64,000 nt of DNA from Paramecium tetraurelia (Eukaryota; Ciliophora; Oligohymenophorea; Peniculida; Parameciidae): assembly GCF_000165425.1 (NCBI RefSeq), contig NW_001799067.1, positions 316,867-380,866 of the forward strand, given 5' to 3'. The position numbers were made by a program, and so were the translations under genes. The first letter of the stretch is position 1. Every line of letters begins with the position of its first letter. The notes under the pieces were generated by a model, which saw nothing but the letters and a program-made list of their open reading frames with translations, did not search any database and was not told the DNA's origin. This document shows, piece by piece, positions 37,691-49,453 of the stretch.

Positions 37691-38646
37691 ATGGAACTTG
37701 GTTCTGCTCCTTTACTTGTTTCTTTTTGACCTGTAGCTGCATCAACTAGATATCTTGCAGTTTGCACTGATAAATCTAAAGCTCTTAATGAGGATATTGA
37801 TGTTGGATGCGTTTAAGAAAAATAAATTGACACATATTTCATTATTGAATAAGTCAAGAGAATGTTTGTTTATGCCATTAAATCATCCGCTAAACCTAAT
37901 CAATATTTATTTTGCTCTAATGACAATACAAGAAAATTTAAGGATGATTTCGATGTTAGAACACATTCATTTAAAGAAACAAGAAATAATTGGATTATTC
38001 AATGTCATGGCTGGAGTGTATTCACCATCAGATCAGAGACTAATCCAGATCAATTTTTATTTGTGGCTACAGATAAGTCAAATAACCATGATAAGGATTT
38101 TGATGTACGCACCTAAAATAAGGAAAATCAAAATAATCATTGGTATATTGTCACTAACCCAAACTTTTCCACTCCCTATCCTTTAAAACATGATCTAATT
38201 ATTGTCACATTCAATCCTGCACATTTACAATAAAACTTTCTAACTATTGGAGACTCTCATAAATCATTCTCTGACGATTTTAGTGTCAATGTTAAATAGA
38301 ATCGTGATTAACATTCTAAATTTATACTCGATAGAGTGACTGGAGATGCCTTTGCTATCAGATCATTCTTTTCCCCTCGTTTTACTTAGTTATTGATAAT
38401 AAAAAAGAATTAAATCAATTTCATGATTACGATGTCAGATTTCATCCTATTAAAGAACTCAGAAATATCTGGCTAATTCAATAAGTAGAATTCAATTTTT
38501 GGACCATTCAATCATTAACTAACCCTAATTAATATTTATTCGCAGTCTAAGATGAACCTCAAAATGATTAAAGCTTTCCAATTAGAACTCGCCCATTCCT
38601 AGAAGATAGAAATAAATGGGTAATTGATGGATTATTATAATAATGA
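37691..38646 (+). pseudogene. Damaged tandem copy of the six-repeat DFDVR gene
   Basis: Same length, strand and repeat plan as the upstream gene, recognisably paralogous throughout (RSETNPDQFLF, DFDVRTHSF, RNNWIIQ, final DRNKWVIDG). Two lesions: an in-frame TGA at 37727-37729, where the intact copy has AGA (Arg) only 13 codons in, and a one-base loss in the T run 38380-38383. Divergence from the intact copy is high and conserved positions are largely kept, so the copy was under selection for a long time. Either it is a recent pseudogene, or translation starts downstream of the TGA and the indel is a sequence error. Codons are more AT-rich than in the intact copy. Confidence 0.7.
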
Positions 38647-39183
38647 ATATTTGCAATAAGATACAATCTTATTGATTTGATGGTTTTCTCCCTTTTTGTC
38701 TTTTTTAGAAATCTTACCATCAAATAATAGGAACCTTCTAAATCAAAGACCAATATTATTCCAAATTTATTTTATTTATTATAAATCAAACTTCTATTCT
38801 AATATAAATTATATAAAATAATAATTATGTATAAATTATACTTAAATGGAAGCAAATAAATACTTGATTAATTACAGAGGTTTATTAGAAATCAATAATA
38901 TTATTATTTATATTCCATAATTGTTCGTATTTCATAAACAGCCTTTGATTATAAGAAAAATGTTGAATTTATGACATATAATATGACGTAATTGTAAAAC
39001 ATGTTTAAATTAATTGCGCAATTAAATTATTTTGTTGTTAATTGCCCCATTTATAATGGGATACTTATATCATCAAATCCCTTTGTTGAGTCAAAATGAT
39101 TTATTATCAATCATTTAAAATTCTGTTATATTTTTTAGCAAATCAAGCATCAAAAATTTCATTCATTAATAAATTTATTATTC
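38647..39183. other. AT-rich intergenic spacer
   Basis: 537 bases without any supported gene. Very AT-rich; presumably holds a 3' untranslated region and the promoter of the next plus-strand gene. Confidence 0.4.
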
Positions 39184-40089
39184 ATGTCTTTACATTAATT
39201 TATCACTAGCAACAATAAAGGTTTGCAAAAATAGTTAGAGTTTAAAAATTTTATTGTGAAAAATTAGACAATAAGTATTAGAAGACCGAAAAAATTTTTA
39301 AATCGACACAGTAGATAAATTACATTCGGATCAACAAACGACAGAGAAATTCATTAGTCAAAGTTGCCAAGTCTCCCTTAATACGATGTAAATTATCAAC
39401 AAGTTGACAAACACTAAAGAACGGTCTCTATTAAGGCAGATCGAGAGTCTGTTATACAATTCACTTAAGAAAACACCAATACTTCCCCTATTAAATAGGA
39501 AACATGGGTTAGACAGAGAAAAGGAAGTCTTAATTTAAACGAAGTAAAAGTAAAAATGCCCAAGATGAATTTATAAATGCCCTTAAATTATTTTGATTTT
39601 GAAATTTAATAGCCTTTGAGTTTAAAATAGGTGTATCATTTATTTGATATATTAAAGTAAATTATTATAAATATTTTAGAGAAAAACACTAAATAAAAAC
39701 AACAAGGGAAGTATGAATTTAGAGACTCGAAAGTGTTTATGATTTAATTTAAATTTGTTTTGGAAATTATTCGAACATCAAAAATGTTATAATTTAATTC
39801 TGATTCCAAATAATTTTTGGTTTTATTATTATATATTTTTTTGATCATTAATATTTTAATAATTAAAATTTAGATCCTGCTTTATAAAAATATATTAATA
39901 ATAGAAATAGGATATATCAAATAACTTACCATTATTTCTAAAACAATATATAATATTAGATATTAATTGAATAAAATTCTAATAAATCTAATAAATTTAT
40001 TATAAATGTCTTTAAAAGTTTAAATGGATGAAGATCTTAATGTTTGCAATGCTGTCCTTTCATCGATAGGAGCACCAAGTAGGTATTGA
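39184..40089 (+). CDS. Hypothetical basic protein, 301 residues
   Basis: Continuous frame of 301 codons from ATG to TGA, several times the length expected by chance. The first 140 residues are basic and polar (RRPKKFLNRHSRQ near residue 35; Gln- and Pro-containing linkers). The next 60 look helical and globular (YHLFDILKQIIINILEK). The stretch around residues 215-275 is very AT-rich and hydrophobic; part of it may be one or more introns that happen not to break the frame. The last 25 residues end ...AVLSSIGAPSRY. It ends only 60 bases before the eS8 start. No family recognised. Confidence 0.5.
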
Positions 40090-40149
40090 ATATTTCCTAT
40101 TAAATTTAAAATAAATAAAATCTTTTTATATAAAATATATTTATAATTA

Positions 40150-40794
40150 ATGGGAATTTCAAGAGACAGTCGACATAAGGGAAGACTTACAGGAGGTCGT
40201 ATGCCAATTCATAAAAAGAAGAGAGCATTTGAGAAAGGAAGATAAGCTGCAATGACAAAATTGATTTCTGGAGAAAAAAGAGTCAGAAGAATTAGAGTTA
40301 GAGGAGGAAATTTCAAATTTAGAGCTCTTCGTCTATCTGAAGGCAATTTCTCTTGGGCCAGTCAAGGCGTTGCAAAAAAAGCAAAAATAGTTGAGGTTGT
40401 TTATCATCCTTCTAATAATGAATTGGTGAGAACAAAAACTTTAACAAGAGGAGTTATTGTGTAAGTAGATGCTACTCCATTCAAATAATGGTATGCTAAA
40501 AAATACAATGTTGAATTGGGACCAAAAAAGAAAGATAAAAAAGTAAATATTACATTGAAATCCTAGGATGCACCAGCAGATTAAACTAAAAAATCAAATT
40601 CTCTATAAAAAAAACTTGCATAAAGAGCAAAAGATAACGTGATTGATTAATTGGTTCAAGAGTAGTTCTCTAATCAAAGATTGTTGGTTAGAATAACCTC
40701 AAGACCTGGATAGTCAGGAAGAGCTGATGGCTATATTCTAGAAGGAAAGGAATTAGAATTCTACGTTAAAAAAGTTGAATAAAAGAAAAAATGA
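40150..40794 (+). CDS. RPS8: 40S ribosomal protein eS8
   Basis: Small-subunit ribosomal protein. The 214-residue intact frame begins [16 protein letters not shown] and carries the family blocks [34 protein letters not shown], and the C-terminal [19 protein letters not shown] with a Lys-rich tail. Length matches eS8 in other eukaryotes. No intron is present, and no frame break. Only 60 bases separate it from the upstream gene, so its promoter must be compact or overlap that gene's end. Confidence 0.97.
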
Positions 40795-41317
40795 TATCAT
40801 TAGTACATTAATGTTGCACAGAATAATTTATATATATTAATTCATTGCTGTTTCATTTCGGTATATTGTAAAATATTTAATTATTGACTTTCTGAAAAAA
40901 TGATTCAATCTCAACAATAACATTTAAAACTAGCTATTCTATCTAAATAATACTGAAATATATTTGATTCTTCATAGATATAAAGTTCTTCAACCCAACC
41001 TGGTAAGCTTTTACTCTTAAATTCATGTTCTAATTAATTGATTTATTTTGATTGAAATTAAAGATTATAACGTAAATTATTTCAAATAGGATTAAATATA
41101 AAATAGTATTTGATAGAAATTATGGGCAGAGACAGTGGATGGGATAGAAAGAATCCCCAATTTACAATGTTTTATCATATAGATATATATTGAAAAGATA
41201 AAAAAATACTAGATTAGAATATTACTTAATAGAAATTAAAATAATTGGACATTAAGGAATAGAAACTCTAAATCTTACAATAGCAAAATCAAAAAATATT
41301 ATTTACTCTTTAATTAA
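40795..41317. other. Spacer between convergent eS8 and kinase genes
   Basis: 523 AT-rich bases between two converging 3' ends. No coding frame, RNA gene or repeat stands out. Confidence 0.4.
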
Positions 41318-42992
41318 TCAAAATAATTTTTTCTTGTTTTTTTCAGATCCAAATAGTGCTTGAAAGTTACTCATTTTATGTAAAGAAGAACTAGCAGTAG
41401 TTGTTTTTGGAGATGATAAATTACCAAATTATTCTGTTTTAACTCTTTCTGTTACTTTTTTGTTATTTTAATCTGGCATAGTAGTAATTCTGTCTGAAGT
41501 TTATAAAGCTCTGGATTGATCAATTAATAATTTTATTTGCTATAAAGTATTTATAATTATAATACTTTGAGTTCTTAAAGTGATGATTATGCTTGTTACA
41601 TAGTTTTTGAATAGGTATGACCTAGTTTTGCAGTTTGATGCTAAAGTTAAGATGATTTAGTCATAGATTCTTATTTTTTTGAGTTATCAAATAGGTCACT
41701 CTTTCCCTTTGTTCCAAAGATTCTTTTTGAATCCTCTGGTGATGATGAAAATAATTGTTCATTCGATTCTGCCTATGGTGATTGAATCTTAGTCTATTAA
41801 TTTATTGAAAATGGTTCAGCAATAAGAGCTTAATTTTATAACTGATTCAAATTGAGAACATTTGTTCTTTTTGATTTTTCTTATCCATACACACTATCCC
41901 TTGAGTAATAGAAGTTATCTAATAAATAATTTGCAGTGTCGACATTCTTAGATTAATTATAACATATTATACTTAAAATTCTTTTTGTAAATTGATTTGA
42001 AATTACTTTCTAAATTCAGCATCTCCTTTGTTGAATTCTTCTTCATCAAAATTATATTTCAAAGGATAAGGTTTATAAGGAGGCTTAACCTTTTTATTTA
42101 AAACTGCATCAAAGTTTACATCTTAGAACCACTTATGATTTAAGATTTCACTAATTCCGTTGTAATGTCCAAGTCTATCTTCAGGAACCTTTTGCAATAA
42201 TGATTGTATTAAGTCTTTCAAAAGAGGAGAAATGGTGATGTAATTTGGAAATTGAATTTATTCAGTTAAAATAGAATTATAAATGTCTTAGGTGTTATGT
42301 GAATAGAAGGGAGGCAATCCAGTAACTAATTCATAGAGTAATGCTCCTAAACAATAACAATCAACTAGATAATTATGACCTGTTTTCATGAGCATCTCTG
42401 GAGCCATGTATTCAGGAGATCCACAAAATGAATAAGCAAAATCATCTGGTGACATCTCTGGTTTTGATAATCCGAAATCACTTAACAATAAATGACCTTA
42501 TAAGTCTAGGAGAATATTCTCAGGTTTGATGTCTCTATAAACTATATTTTAAGAATGCAAATAAGCCATTCCTAAACAGATTTCTGCAAAATAGATTTTA
42601 GCATCTTGTTCATTTAATCTCTTCAGTTTTCTTAGATGGTAAAATAGTTCACCACCAGCACAATACTCTAAAACAAAAGCTATATAGTATTTAGTTTCAA
42701 ATGAATAATGTAACGGAGTTACAAATTGGTTGTTCATTTTAGTCATGATATCTCTTTCATTCTATACAATGATTTCCTTTGAATTTTCAAATATAAACTT
42801 CTTGTCAATTAGTTTTAAGGCGTAAAATTTGCCATTGTCTTTCTTTCTTACCATATACACTCTCGAAAATCCTCCCACACCTATACATTTGACTAATGCA
42901 AAATCTTTCAATCCAACCTTTTTAGTTTAAATAGATTGGGAATACAAAGGCTAGATTTGTAGAGTGTTTCCTTTGAAGACATCCAAAGTCAT
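41318..42992 (-). CDS. AGC-family Ser/Thr protein kinase
   Basis: Protein kinase of about 540 residues. The kinase domain (about residues 30-300) has the Gly loop GVGGFSRVY, the VAIK-equivalent lysine in YALKLIDKK, the catalytic YRDIKPENILL (Tyr in place of His), the DFG in LSDFGLSK, activation segment SFCGSPEYMAPEM and GLPPFY. This fits the AGC group (S6K/Akt/PKA-like). After it comes an AGC-type C-terminal tail (PYKPYPLKYNFDEEEF), then a long Ser/Gln-rich low-complexity tail. Two 26-nt introns in the tail (41947-41972, ending AAG, and one near 41.55 kb) are required, and the spliced length is a multiple of three. Intact. Confidence 0.92.
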
Positions 42993-43244
42993 CTCATGTA
43001 ATGTCAAGTAATAATCAAAGGGCACATCCTTTGATACTGTTTAGAACTAACATATTTTATTTAATTCTAATATTATTCATCTTTAAGTACCTTATTAAAT
43101 TGAATCTCCATCTGTTGAACCTGTACCTCCTCCTAACTTTGTACATTATTTTTCAATACAAGCTATTTACTGTATTAAATAGTTAAAGAGATCATCAGTA
43201 GTTTTTGTTTAATATTTGAATAAATAATGATATCTAAATAATTT

Positions 43245-44088
43245 ATGTTGAGTACTTTGATTGTTTATAATAGAGGACAATCTTTAACTATTGATCCTGA
43301 TCATAATTCAATGTTTCATCTGCATTTTATTATTTTTATTGAATCTAAGATGAACAAGCTTCAGTCTTAAAATGAATTTAATTAATTTGTTTAGCTTTTT
43401 GATTCTCACATTGTTTCTGAGGAAAATGTTTTTATGTTTATACTTGATTAAAGTATTTTTTATTGTAGAGCATATCCTCAATCGATTATCTATGATATGA
43501 TGGATCGTCAGAGAGAATTGACTGTTTATTTTATTTTATTTAAGAGTTCTGTTAATAATCATCTTAGGAGGTTTTGGTGTTTTTTAACTACATTATATTA
43601 TTTCAATAGTTATACTATTTGCATATCAAATAAATATTAATCTTTTTATTTTATTATCGGTGATTTTATTTAATTTTAAGGGGATTGATTGTAAGATTAT
43701 TTAGTAGTTTGCGACGATTTTAAAAGCTGATTCTATAAACAATAAATTCATTAAGCATACTTCTAATGAAACTATGGCAAGAGATAAATTTTTTTATTTG
43801 AGTATTTACCTTTTTGTATTATTGCCGTCTTCGGTCTAAACATTCAAATCCACGTACTAGAATTTTCATAAGAATAAATACATTTAATTATCCATTTTTC
43901 AGACGCTCGCTTTTCTAACTTTATGTATGTAAAATATCAATGCTTTTGCTTCCTTGTAAAGTATTTTTTACGGAGTGAACCATTTACGTAATTGTATTTC
44001 TTTCTTTTTTAAAATAATCTAATAGGTCATTTTTTTTAGTTTTGGATTAAGGTCGTTCTGTCTTTGCTGTCTTAAGATTGCTTCTTGA
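43245..44088 (+). CDS. Hypothetical protein, about 280 residues, one frame break
   Basis: Frame from ATG of 147 codons to a TGA at 43686; removing one base from the T run at 43674-43677 continues it to a TGA at 44086, giving 280 residues (IIGDFIQ joined to FKGIDCKII). The N-terminal half looks globular (FVQLFDSHIVSEENVF; SIIYDMMDRQRELTVYF), while the second half has hydrophobic segments that could be membrane helices (FFYLSIYLFVLLPS). Not recognised. Divergent from the kinase gene with 252 bases between starts. Confidence 0.4.
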
Positions 44089-44789
44089 AGATTTAATATC
44101 GTTGCTTAATGAAGGTTCTTAAAAGCTATTTCTATTCATAAGCGATTGAATCTGCGAACTTATTTTCTTCATTAACGATGAGAATAATAATTTAATTCAA
44201 ATTATATATTTTATTATTTAGAGACAAAGTTCACAATCAAATACAATACTGTCTATTATATATTAAGCACATCATGACTTTTTTTATATTGAAATCATGA
44301 GTCTAGGTTGAATTACTTAATAAACAAAAAATGATCGAAATATCATCCACAACATGTTAATTGTAATATGGCTACATAAAAATTGAGTCACAACCGTTAC
44401 TTAATTACAATTATATATTTTTATATAAAGACTCACTATCCCAATGTCTAAATTTAGTTAATATTGTGCAAATTCAATTTATAACTGGACTCAGTAAAAT
44501 TATGTTTTTATTAGTGATTATTTTTAGTATTGATTATTTTATACTAAGTTTACGGGATTTATTTTTAGAGATCATGTAGGAAGTTTAAAGGGGCCTAGAA
44601 ATCCTTTAAATTCCATGAGTTATCATTGATATAAAATAATAAATAATCAGTCATTTATTTGCTTTTTATAGAAAATAAAATGCTTTATTAAATTTTGTGT
44701 ATTTCTCAAATTCTTAATGATTAAGAATTTATATAGACTCCTCATTTCCATTTAACAATTTTATTAATTTAGTTAAAATTTTTTCTCTA
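44089..44789. other. AT-rich intergenic region
   Basis: 701 bases with no supported gene, RNA or repeat. Both flanking genes are on the plus strand. Confidence 0.4.
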
Positions 44790-45733
44790 ATGCTTGTTTC
44801 CAAAAATTCAGACACTGAAAACGAAAATAACACAAACTCGTAAACTCCTAGACACAACTTATCCTTCAATGCCATATAAAAGGAGGATTGGACTTAAATT
44901 ATGGAAGAAGAATCTATAAATGATTTCAGGTCAAAGGATCTAACTTTAGCCTTGTTTTATTCGGCTCATCTTACTACCTCAGAGTACTATAACAATATAT
45001 ATTTAGTCATATCAATTTAATCCACATATTCTCTTAATTCAAGGACTTTGAAATGCCTAACCCCCAAGAACCCAGTGCATATTATGCAGAATTGATTGAT
45101 CGAGATGTTGGCAGAACTTATTAATGGATTCCATATTTTAAAGATAAATAAAACTAGGACTAATTAAGAAAGCTCCTCCTGAATTATGCAGATTATGATC
45201 CAGATGTTGGTTATGCATAAGGAATGAACTTCATAGCCGGAACTTTAGTTTACTTTTAAGTTCCTTAACCTTAAAAAATATTTAATGAATTAATCTAGAA
45301 TCATCGAAACAATTATATCGCTGGAACTCCAGGGTTATTTGAAAATTTGGCAAAACTGAAATTTAAATTGAAGACTTCCATTCCAAAATTATATAAACAT
45401 CTTCAAGAAATTGGGCTTAATGATTTGGGCATTTGCTTCAGTCCATATTATCTAACTTTAATGTTGTAAAATACACCATTTTAGTACCACATGCTCATCT
45501 TGAATATTTATTAACTCATGGGTTAAAAATACATTACAAAATTGCTAATAGCAATGTTGAAGCTTTCTAAAAATACTATTATGAAATTAAAGGACGTAGA
45601 AAGAGTTAACAAGTACATAAGAACCGAATTGGCAGTTAACTTTTTCTAAGAAATTGAAATCTGCAGAAAAGAATAAAGACTTATTCAACTACTAGTTAAT
45701 ATTGGATTAATTAAGCGTGTTAATCAATATTGA
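44790..45733 (+). CDS. TBC-domain Rab GTPase-activating protein
   Basis: Rab GAP that switches off Rab GTPases in membrane traffic. The product is about 306 residues after a 23-nt intron at 44984-45006. The TBC core shows IDRDVGRTY, carrying the catalytic arginine (dual-finger Arg, about residue 120), and DPDVGYAQGMNFIAG, the second motif with the catalytic glutamine encoded by TAA. The downstream helical part is present but divergent (SPYYLTLML in place of the usual LPWF strand). Acidic, Asn-rich N-terminal extension of about 90 residues. Intact frame. Which Rab it serves cannot be told. Confidence 0.85.
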
Positions 45734-45882
45734 ATCTTAATTTTGAGATTATACTTTAATATTTAATTAACTCTAATGAAATTATATCACCACTCTTTTA
45801 ATTTGGAATGTCTCCATTCTTAAGTGAGTATTTCAAATAATGCATCTTATTTTCAAATACATTTCATTGTACACGTTAAAGA

Positions 45883-47104
45883 ATGGATACAGATTATTTA
45901 TTTATTCATTATTTAATGTTATAAAAGGCTTATTAAAAGAGCCTTGTTGATTAATAAACGCCTTAATTTATAAAATTGTCAAATACTTTCTAAAATCTCA
46001 GAAAATAAGCATTCCATGTATAGATGACTGTGTGCAATTTGATCAAGGAAAGGGGAAATGCATTTTATAAATAGAGTAAACCCATATATATAATTAAAAG
46101 ATGATTTTTAGACTGCTTGCTAAATTTATGAAGAGCTTTATTAATTTTTGGAGTTCAAAGAATGCAAAAGTAGCACTCTGTTTTTAGTAAAATACAATGG
46201 GAAAACTCCAGAAGAATCGACTCTACTAAATTGTAACAGAATATTAGTAATATAGAACTCAAAATAGCCATTTTGAATAACATGTCAGCCACTCTTCTCA
46301 AACTTAAATTGTATTAATAAACTATAGAAATCACAACTTATGTGTTGCACTACGATCCCAACTCAGCAAAAGCTTTATTTCGAAGAGGAAAAGTAATTAT
46401 ACCTTTATTTACCAGGCTCTATTATCACTCACTCCTCTGAGCAATGAAAATCTCTCGGCCTCTATTGAAGATCTCAAGAAGGCCTCGCAAATTCAAGAAG
46501 ATGAGCTAATTCGAAGCACATATTAATAAGCTATAGAAACTATGAATAATAGATAATTAAACCCTATAAATTTAATTGAAAATGCTAATTTAAACTATGA
46601 AATTGATTATTCGAAGGAAGTCCCAGAAGAGATTAATGAAGTCAAATAGTTTACAGAGATTAAGGGGATGGAAATGCTGAAAGACCTGTAGAAATAAGGA
46701 AAGATTAAGGAGGCAAATGAATTTTTATAAGAGTTGAATCAAATTCAGGAAGCCAAGAAGTAATTGGAAAGAATAAGCAGAATCAATTTCGATAAACCAA
46801 AGCCAGTAAATTTTTATTATTAAGATCTTAGTATCTTTATGAGACTATTAAAAGATTGGGTGTAAATTCTTTGTAATTGTAACAAGAATTCAAGAACATT
46901 CAATATCAACAGCTCTAGGACATAAGAAATAAATTGAAATAATGGAATTATTGTTATTCAAAAAAAGATCTTAATATAAATAATTAAGGACTTTAAGGAG
47001 AATAATAGGAGTATCCTTCAGAGAATAAAACTTAAAATATCTTATTAATTTTAGGAGGACTTATTCTATTTATTTTAATAGGTGTATTTGCAGCTGGAAC
47101 ATGA
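45883..47104 (+). CDS. Tail-anchored TPR protein
   Basis: Co-chaperone-like TPR protein of about 382 residues. The TPR block begins LIKERGNAFYKQ (about residue 55) and contains NNMSATLLKLKLYQQ and AKALFRRGKALLSL, the carboxylate-clamp style arrangement seen in FKBP/TTC proteins, though no peptidyl-prolyl isomerase domain is present. A Gln/Glu-rich helical linker follows and the chain ends in a single hydrophobic segment (ILLILGGLILFILIGVF) with almost no tail, so it is probably C-terminally anchored, facing the cytosol. Introns: 46076-46100 (AAG end), 46393-46415 (CAG end) and 46806-46831 (TAG). One base appears missing in the T run 46181-46185. Two in-frame upstream ATGs are possible starts; I took the first. 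Confidence 0.75.
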
Positions 47105-47135
47105 TATGATATATTTTATTATTTAATTCCATTAT

Positions 47136-48049
47136 TCATTTTACAATAAATACAATAATCAATACTATAATTACAACAATAAGGCCGCCTATCACATATT
47201 TATACTTTTGCATAGACTGTTTTTAGTTTTCCTCCGCTCCAACTAGCTCATTCGATACGCCAATGACATTAGCCTTGGCTTCATTTAAATTTTGTTATCC
47301 AAAATCTAATTCTTGGCCTTATTGATCTGTTAACTCGCCCATTTGATTGACAATTAAATTTAATTACAGTGCCTCCCTTTCAATTATGTCTAATTCACGT
47401 TGTCTTTCATCAATTAACATATTTTCTAAGTCGATCATATCGTTTTCTACAAAATCTTCATCGATTGAAACTGTTTTTATTCTAGTAGCTTCTTCAGCAT
47501 GAACTTGAGATAAATTGCTTCTTTCATTGTTGGATACTCTCTGATCTTTAGGAACAACTTTCACATAATTTTGATCAACAAAATATTTCAATTATTCTTA
47601 CGCAGTCTCTTATCCATAAGCTTTTGATTATCTGATCACTGAAATTTTTGAGAATTTTTGTTCAAATGAAGAATTCACAAAACTCTTCATGATCCTTTTT
47701 TGTCTATCGACTTCTTTCAAATATTATTATTTGAGTTTGTTGGCTATATTGTTTTATTCATTTCCTCTCGCTATTTTATCGAGTTGGGTGATTAATTCTT
47801 TAGTTTTATCTGCCTTTATTTTGAATTGTTTCCTTGAACCTTGTAAATCATTGTATTATCTATGTAAGGAAATAATAATACAGATTTGCAATCTATAAAG
47901 ATTATTACTAGTCATTGTAAACCTTTAATTCTTCAACAATATTCTATACTTTCTTGATTATTACTAGATCTTAATACCTCCTAAAGAGCCTAAAATTAGG
48001 TTTTAATAGCCTCAGGTTTTTAAAAGAGGTTTTCTTCTAGATCAGTCAT
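47136..48049 (-). CDS. Syntaxin-like Qa-SNARE
   Basis: Target-membrane SNARE for vesicle fusion, 285 residues. The SNARE motif is clear: RQRELDIIEREALQLNLIV, with the zero-layer glutamine in GELTDQQGQELDF region, then NLNEAKANVIGVSNELVGA. It is followed by a single C-terminal membrane anchor (VIGGLIVVIIVLIIVFIV). The N-terminal helical part (Habc-like) is present. Two introns: 34 nt near 47.96 kb and 22 nt near 47.86 kb; with them the spliced length is a multiple of three. Resembles the Pep12/syntaxin-7 type endosomal branch most, from the short anchor and motif, but that subtype is tentative. Stop is 31 bases from the convergent TPR gene's stop. Confidence 0.9.
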
Positions 48050-48282
48050 CAAAATAAGTTAATAAAAATAATATCTAATTTAATATGCACTTATTTATCA
48101 AATAATTGAGGACATCATTTTTGAGATAACAAAGAAAAGGAGAATTCATATAATTTTTTAGTACATCATTTAATACGCAACAAAGATTATGTTTAATATA
48201 ATTATATTGTTAATATAATCATGTATATATATATTATACTAATTAAAGAATTTAAAAATTTTAATAATATTTAATTGTGCTC

Positions 48283-49416
48283 ATGAATCACCACGGCTTC
48301 ATAATTTTGTTTAGTTTGATATCTACCGTATTTGGAGCACCGACGAGCTCAGAAAGATGGGGCTATGGAATATTAGCCTCGTTTGGTGTAAGTATGATTG
48401 GATTTGTGGTTTCCATTTTGATCATCATATTGAAAAAGTTTAGTAAAGGAGAAACAGCACAATAAGTGATGAAAGTTTTAATTGGATTTGCTATAGGAGC
48501 ATTATTAGGTAAAGAATATTCTAATTTAGGCGATGCATTTATCCATTTAATTCCTCACTCATTCTCATCACATGAGCATCATAACGAAGAAGATCACAAC
48601 GAAGAATCAGAGGATAATAGATTATTGGATGAGGAAGAAATTGTTGAAGAGGAAGAGGAAGATATCTCCAAGGAGTTTTTGACATCTTTGTTACTATTAT
48701 TAGGGGTTCTGAGCTTTTTTTTAATAGAAAAAGCCATGAGAATCTTATAATCTTATGTTATGATTAAAAAAGTTTAACCTGAAGATTAAAATCTTGAAAT
48801 TGGCCAACAAGAAACCAATATGGATAATAAAAATACTGTTGATTCTCCTGGTATTGTCGATCAAGTAACAAGGATTCAAGAAATGCAATTTGAAAAAGTC
48901 TAATAGCTTCCAATTTCAGAATAATTATTTTCTTATGAGAGTTGGAAATATAAGCCAACTTTGGGATATCTCAACTTAGTTTCAGACTTTCTTCATAATA
49001 TTATGGATGGTTTGGCATTAGGAGTTATCTTTGCAACAACCAGTGATGATAATTTTGACAGTACAATAGCTACATTAATAGCAATAATAATTCATGAAAC
49101 AGCATAGGAAATAGGTGATACAAGTATTCTGCTCGAAAATAAATTTACAAATTCATAAGCATTATTCTCAAATGGAATAATTAATTGCAGTGCTTTAATA
49201 GGGGCTATAATAGGATTAGGAGTATCATCCATGGATAATGACACCCTGGTTTTGGCCTTTGTTGCTGGCAATTTCATTTATATCAGCTGTGTTGATATGT
49301 TGCCAGAAGTCTTAAAAGAAGAAAATATTAAAATATCAATTCTCCAGTTCGTTGCATTCTGTGCAGCTGTAGCCATTATGTATGGAATTGCTTATTATGA
49401 GCATTCTTAAGAATGA
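48283..49416 (+). CDS. ZIP-family metal transporter (SLC39-like)
   Basis: Zn/Fe/Mn transporter of 377 residues with an intact, intronless frame. A signal-like first helix precedes TM1-3; between TM3 and TM4 is a His/Glu/Asp-rich cytosolic loop (HEHHNEEDHNEE and a run of Glu). TM4 carries HNIMDGLALG and TM5 HETAQEIGD. In canonical ZIPs TM5 reads HExPHExGD; here the second metal-binding His is replaced by a TAG-encoded Gln, so the binuclear site is altered. TM6 has the usual GNFIYISCVDMLPE. The ATG at 48283 starts the signal-like helix; there is no closer upstream ATG in frame. Confidence 0.93.
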
Positions 49417-49453
49417 ACTCTGTATAATTTATATTTTTATTTTATAAAATTTT

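Noticed and set aside
46168-46185. 18-nt GTAGCA...TTTTAG intron in the TPR gene
   Set aside because: Removing it does not correct the phase there; a one-base loss in the following T run does.
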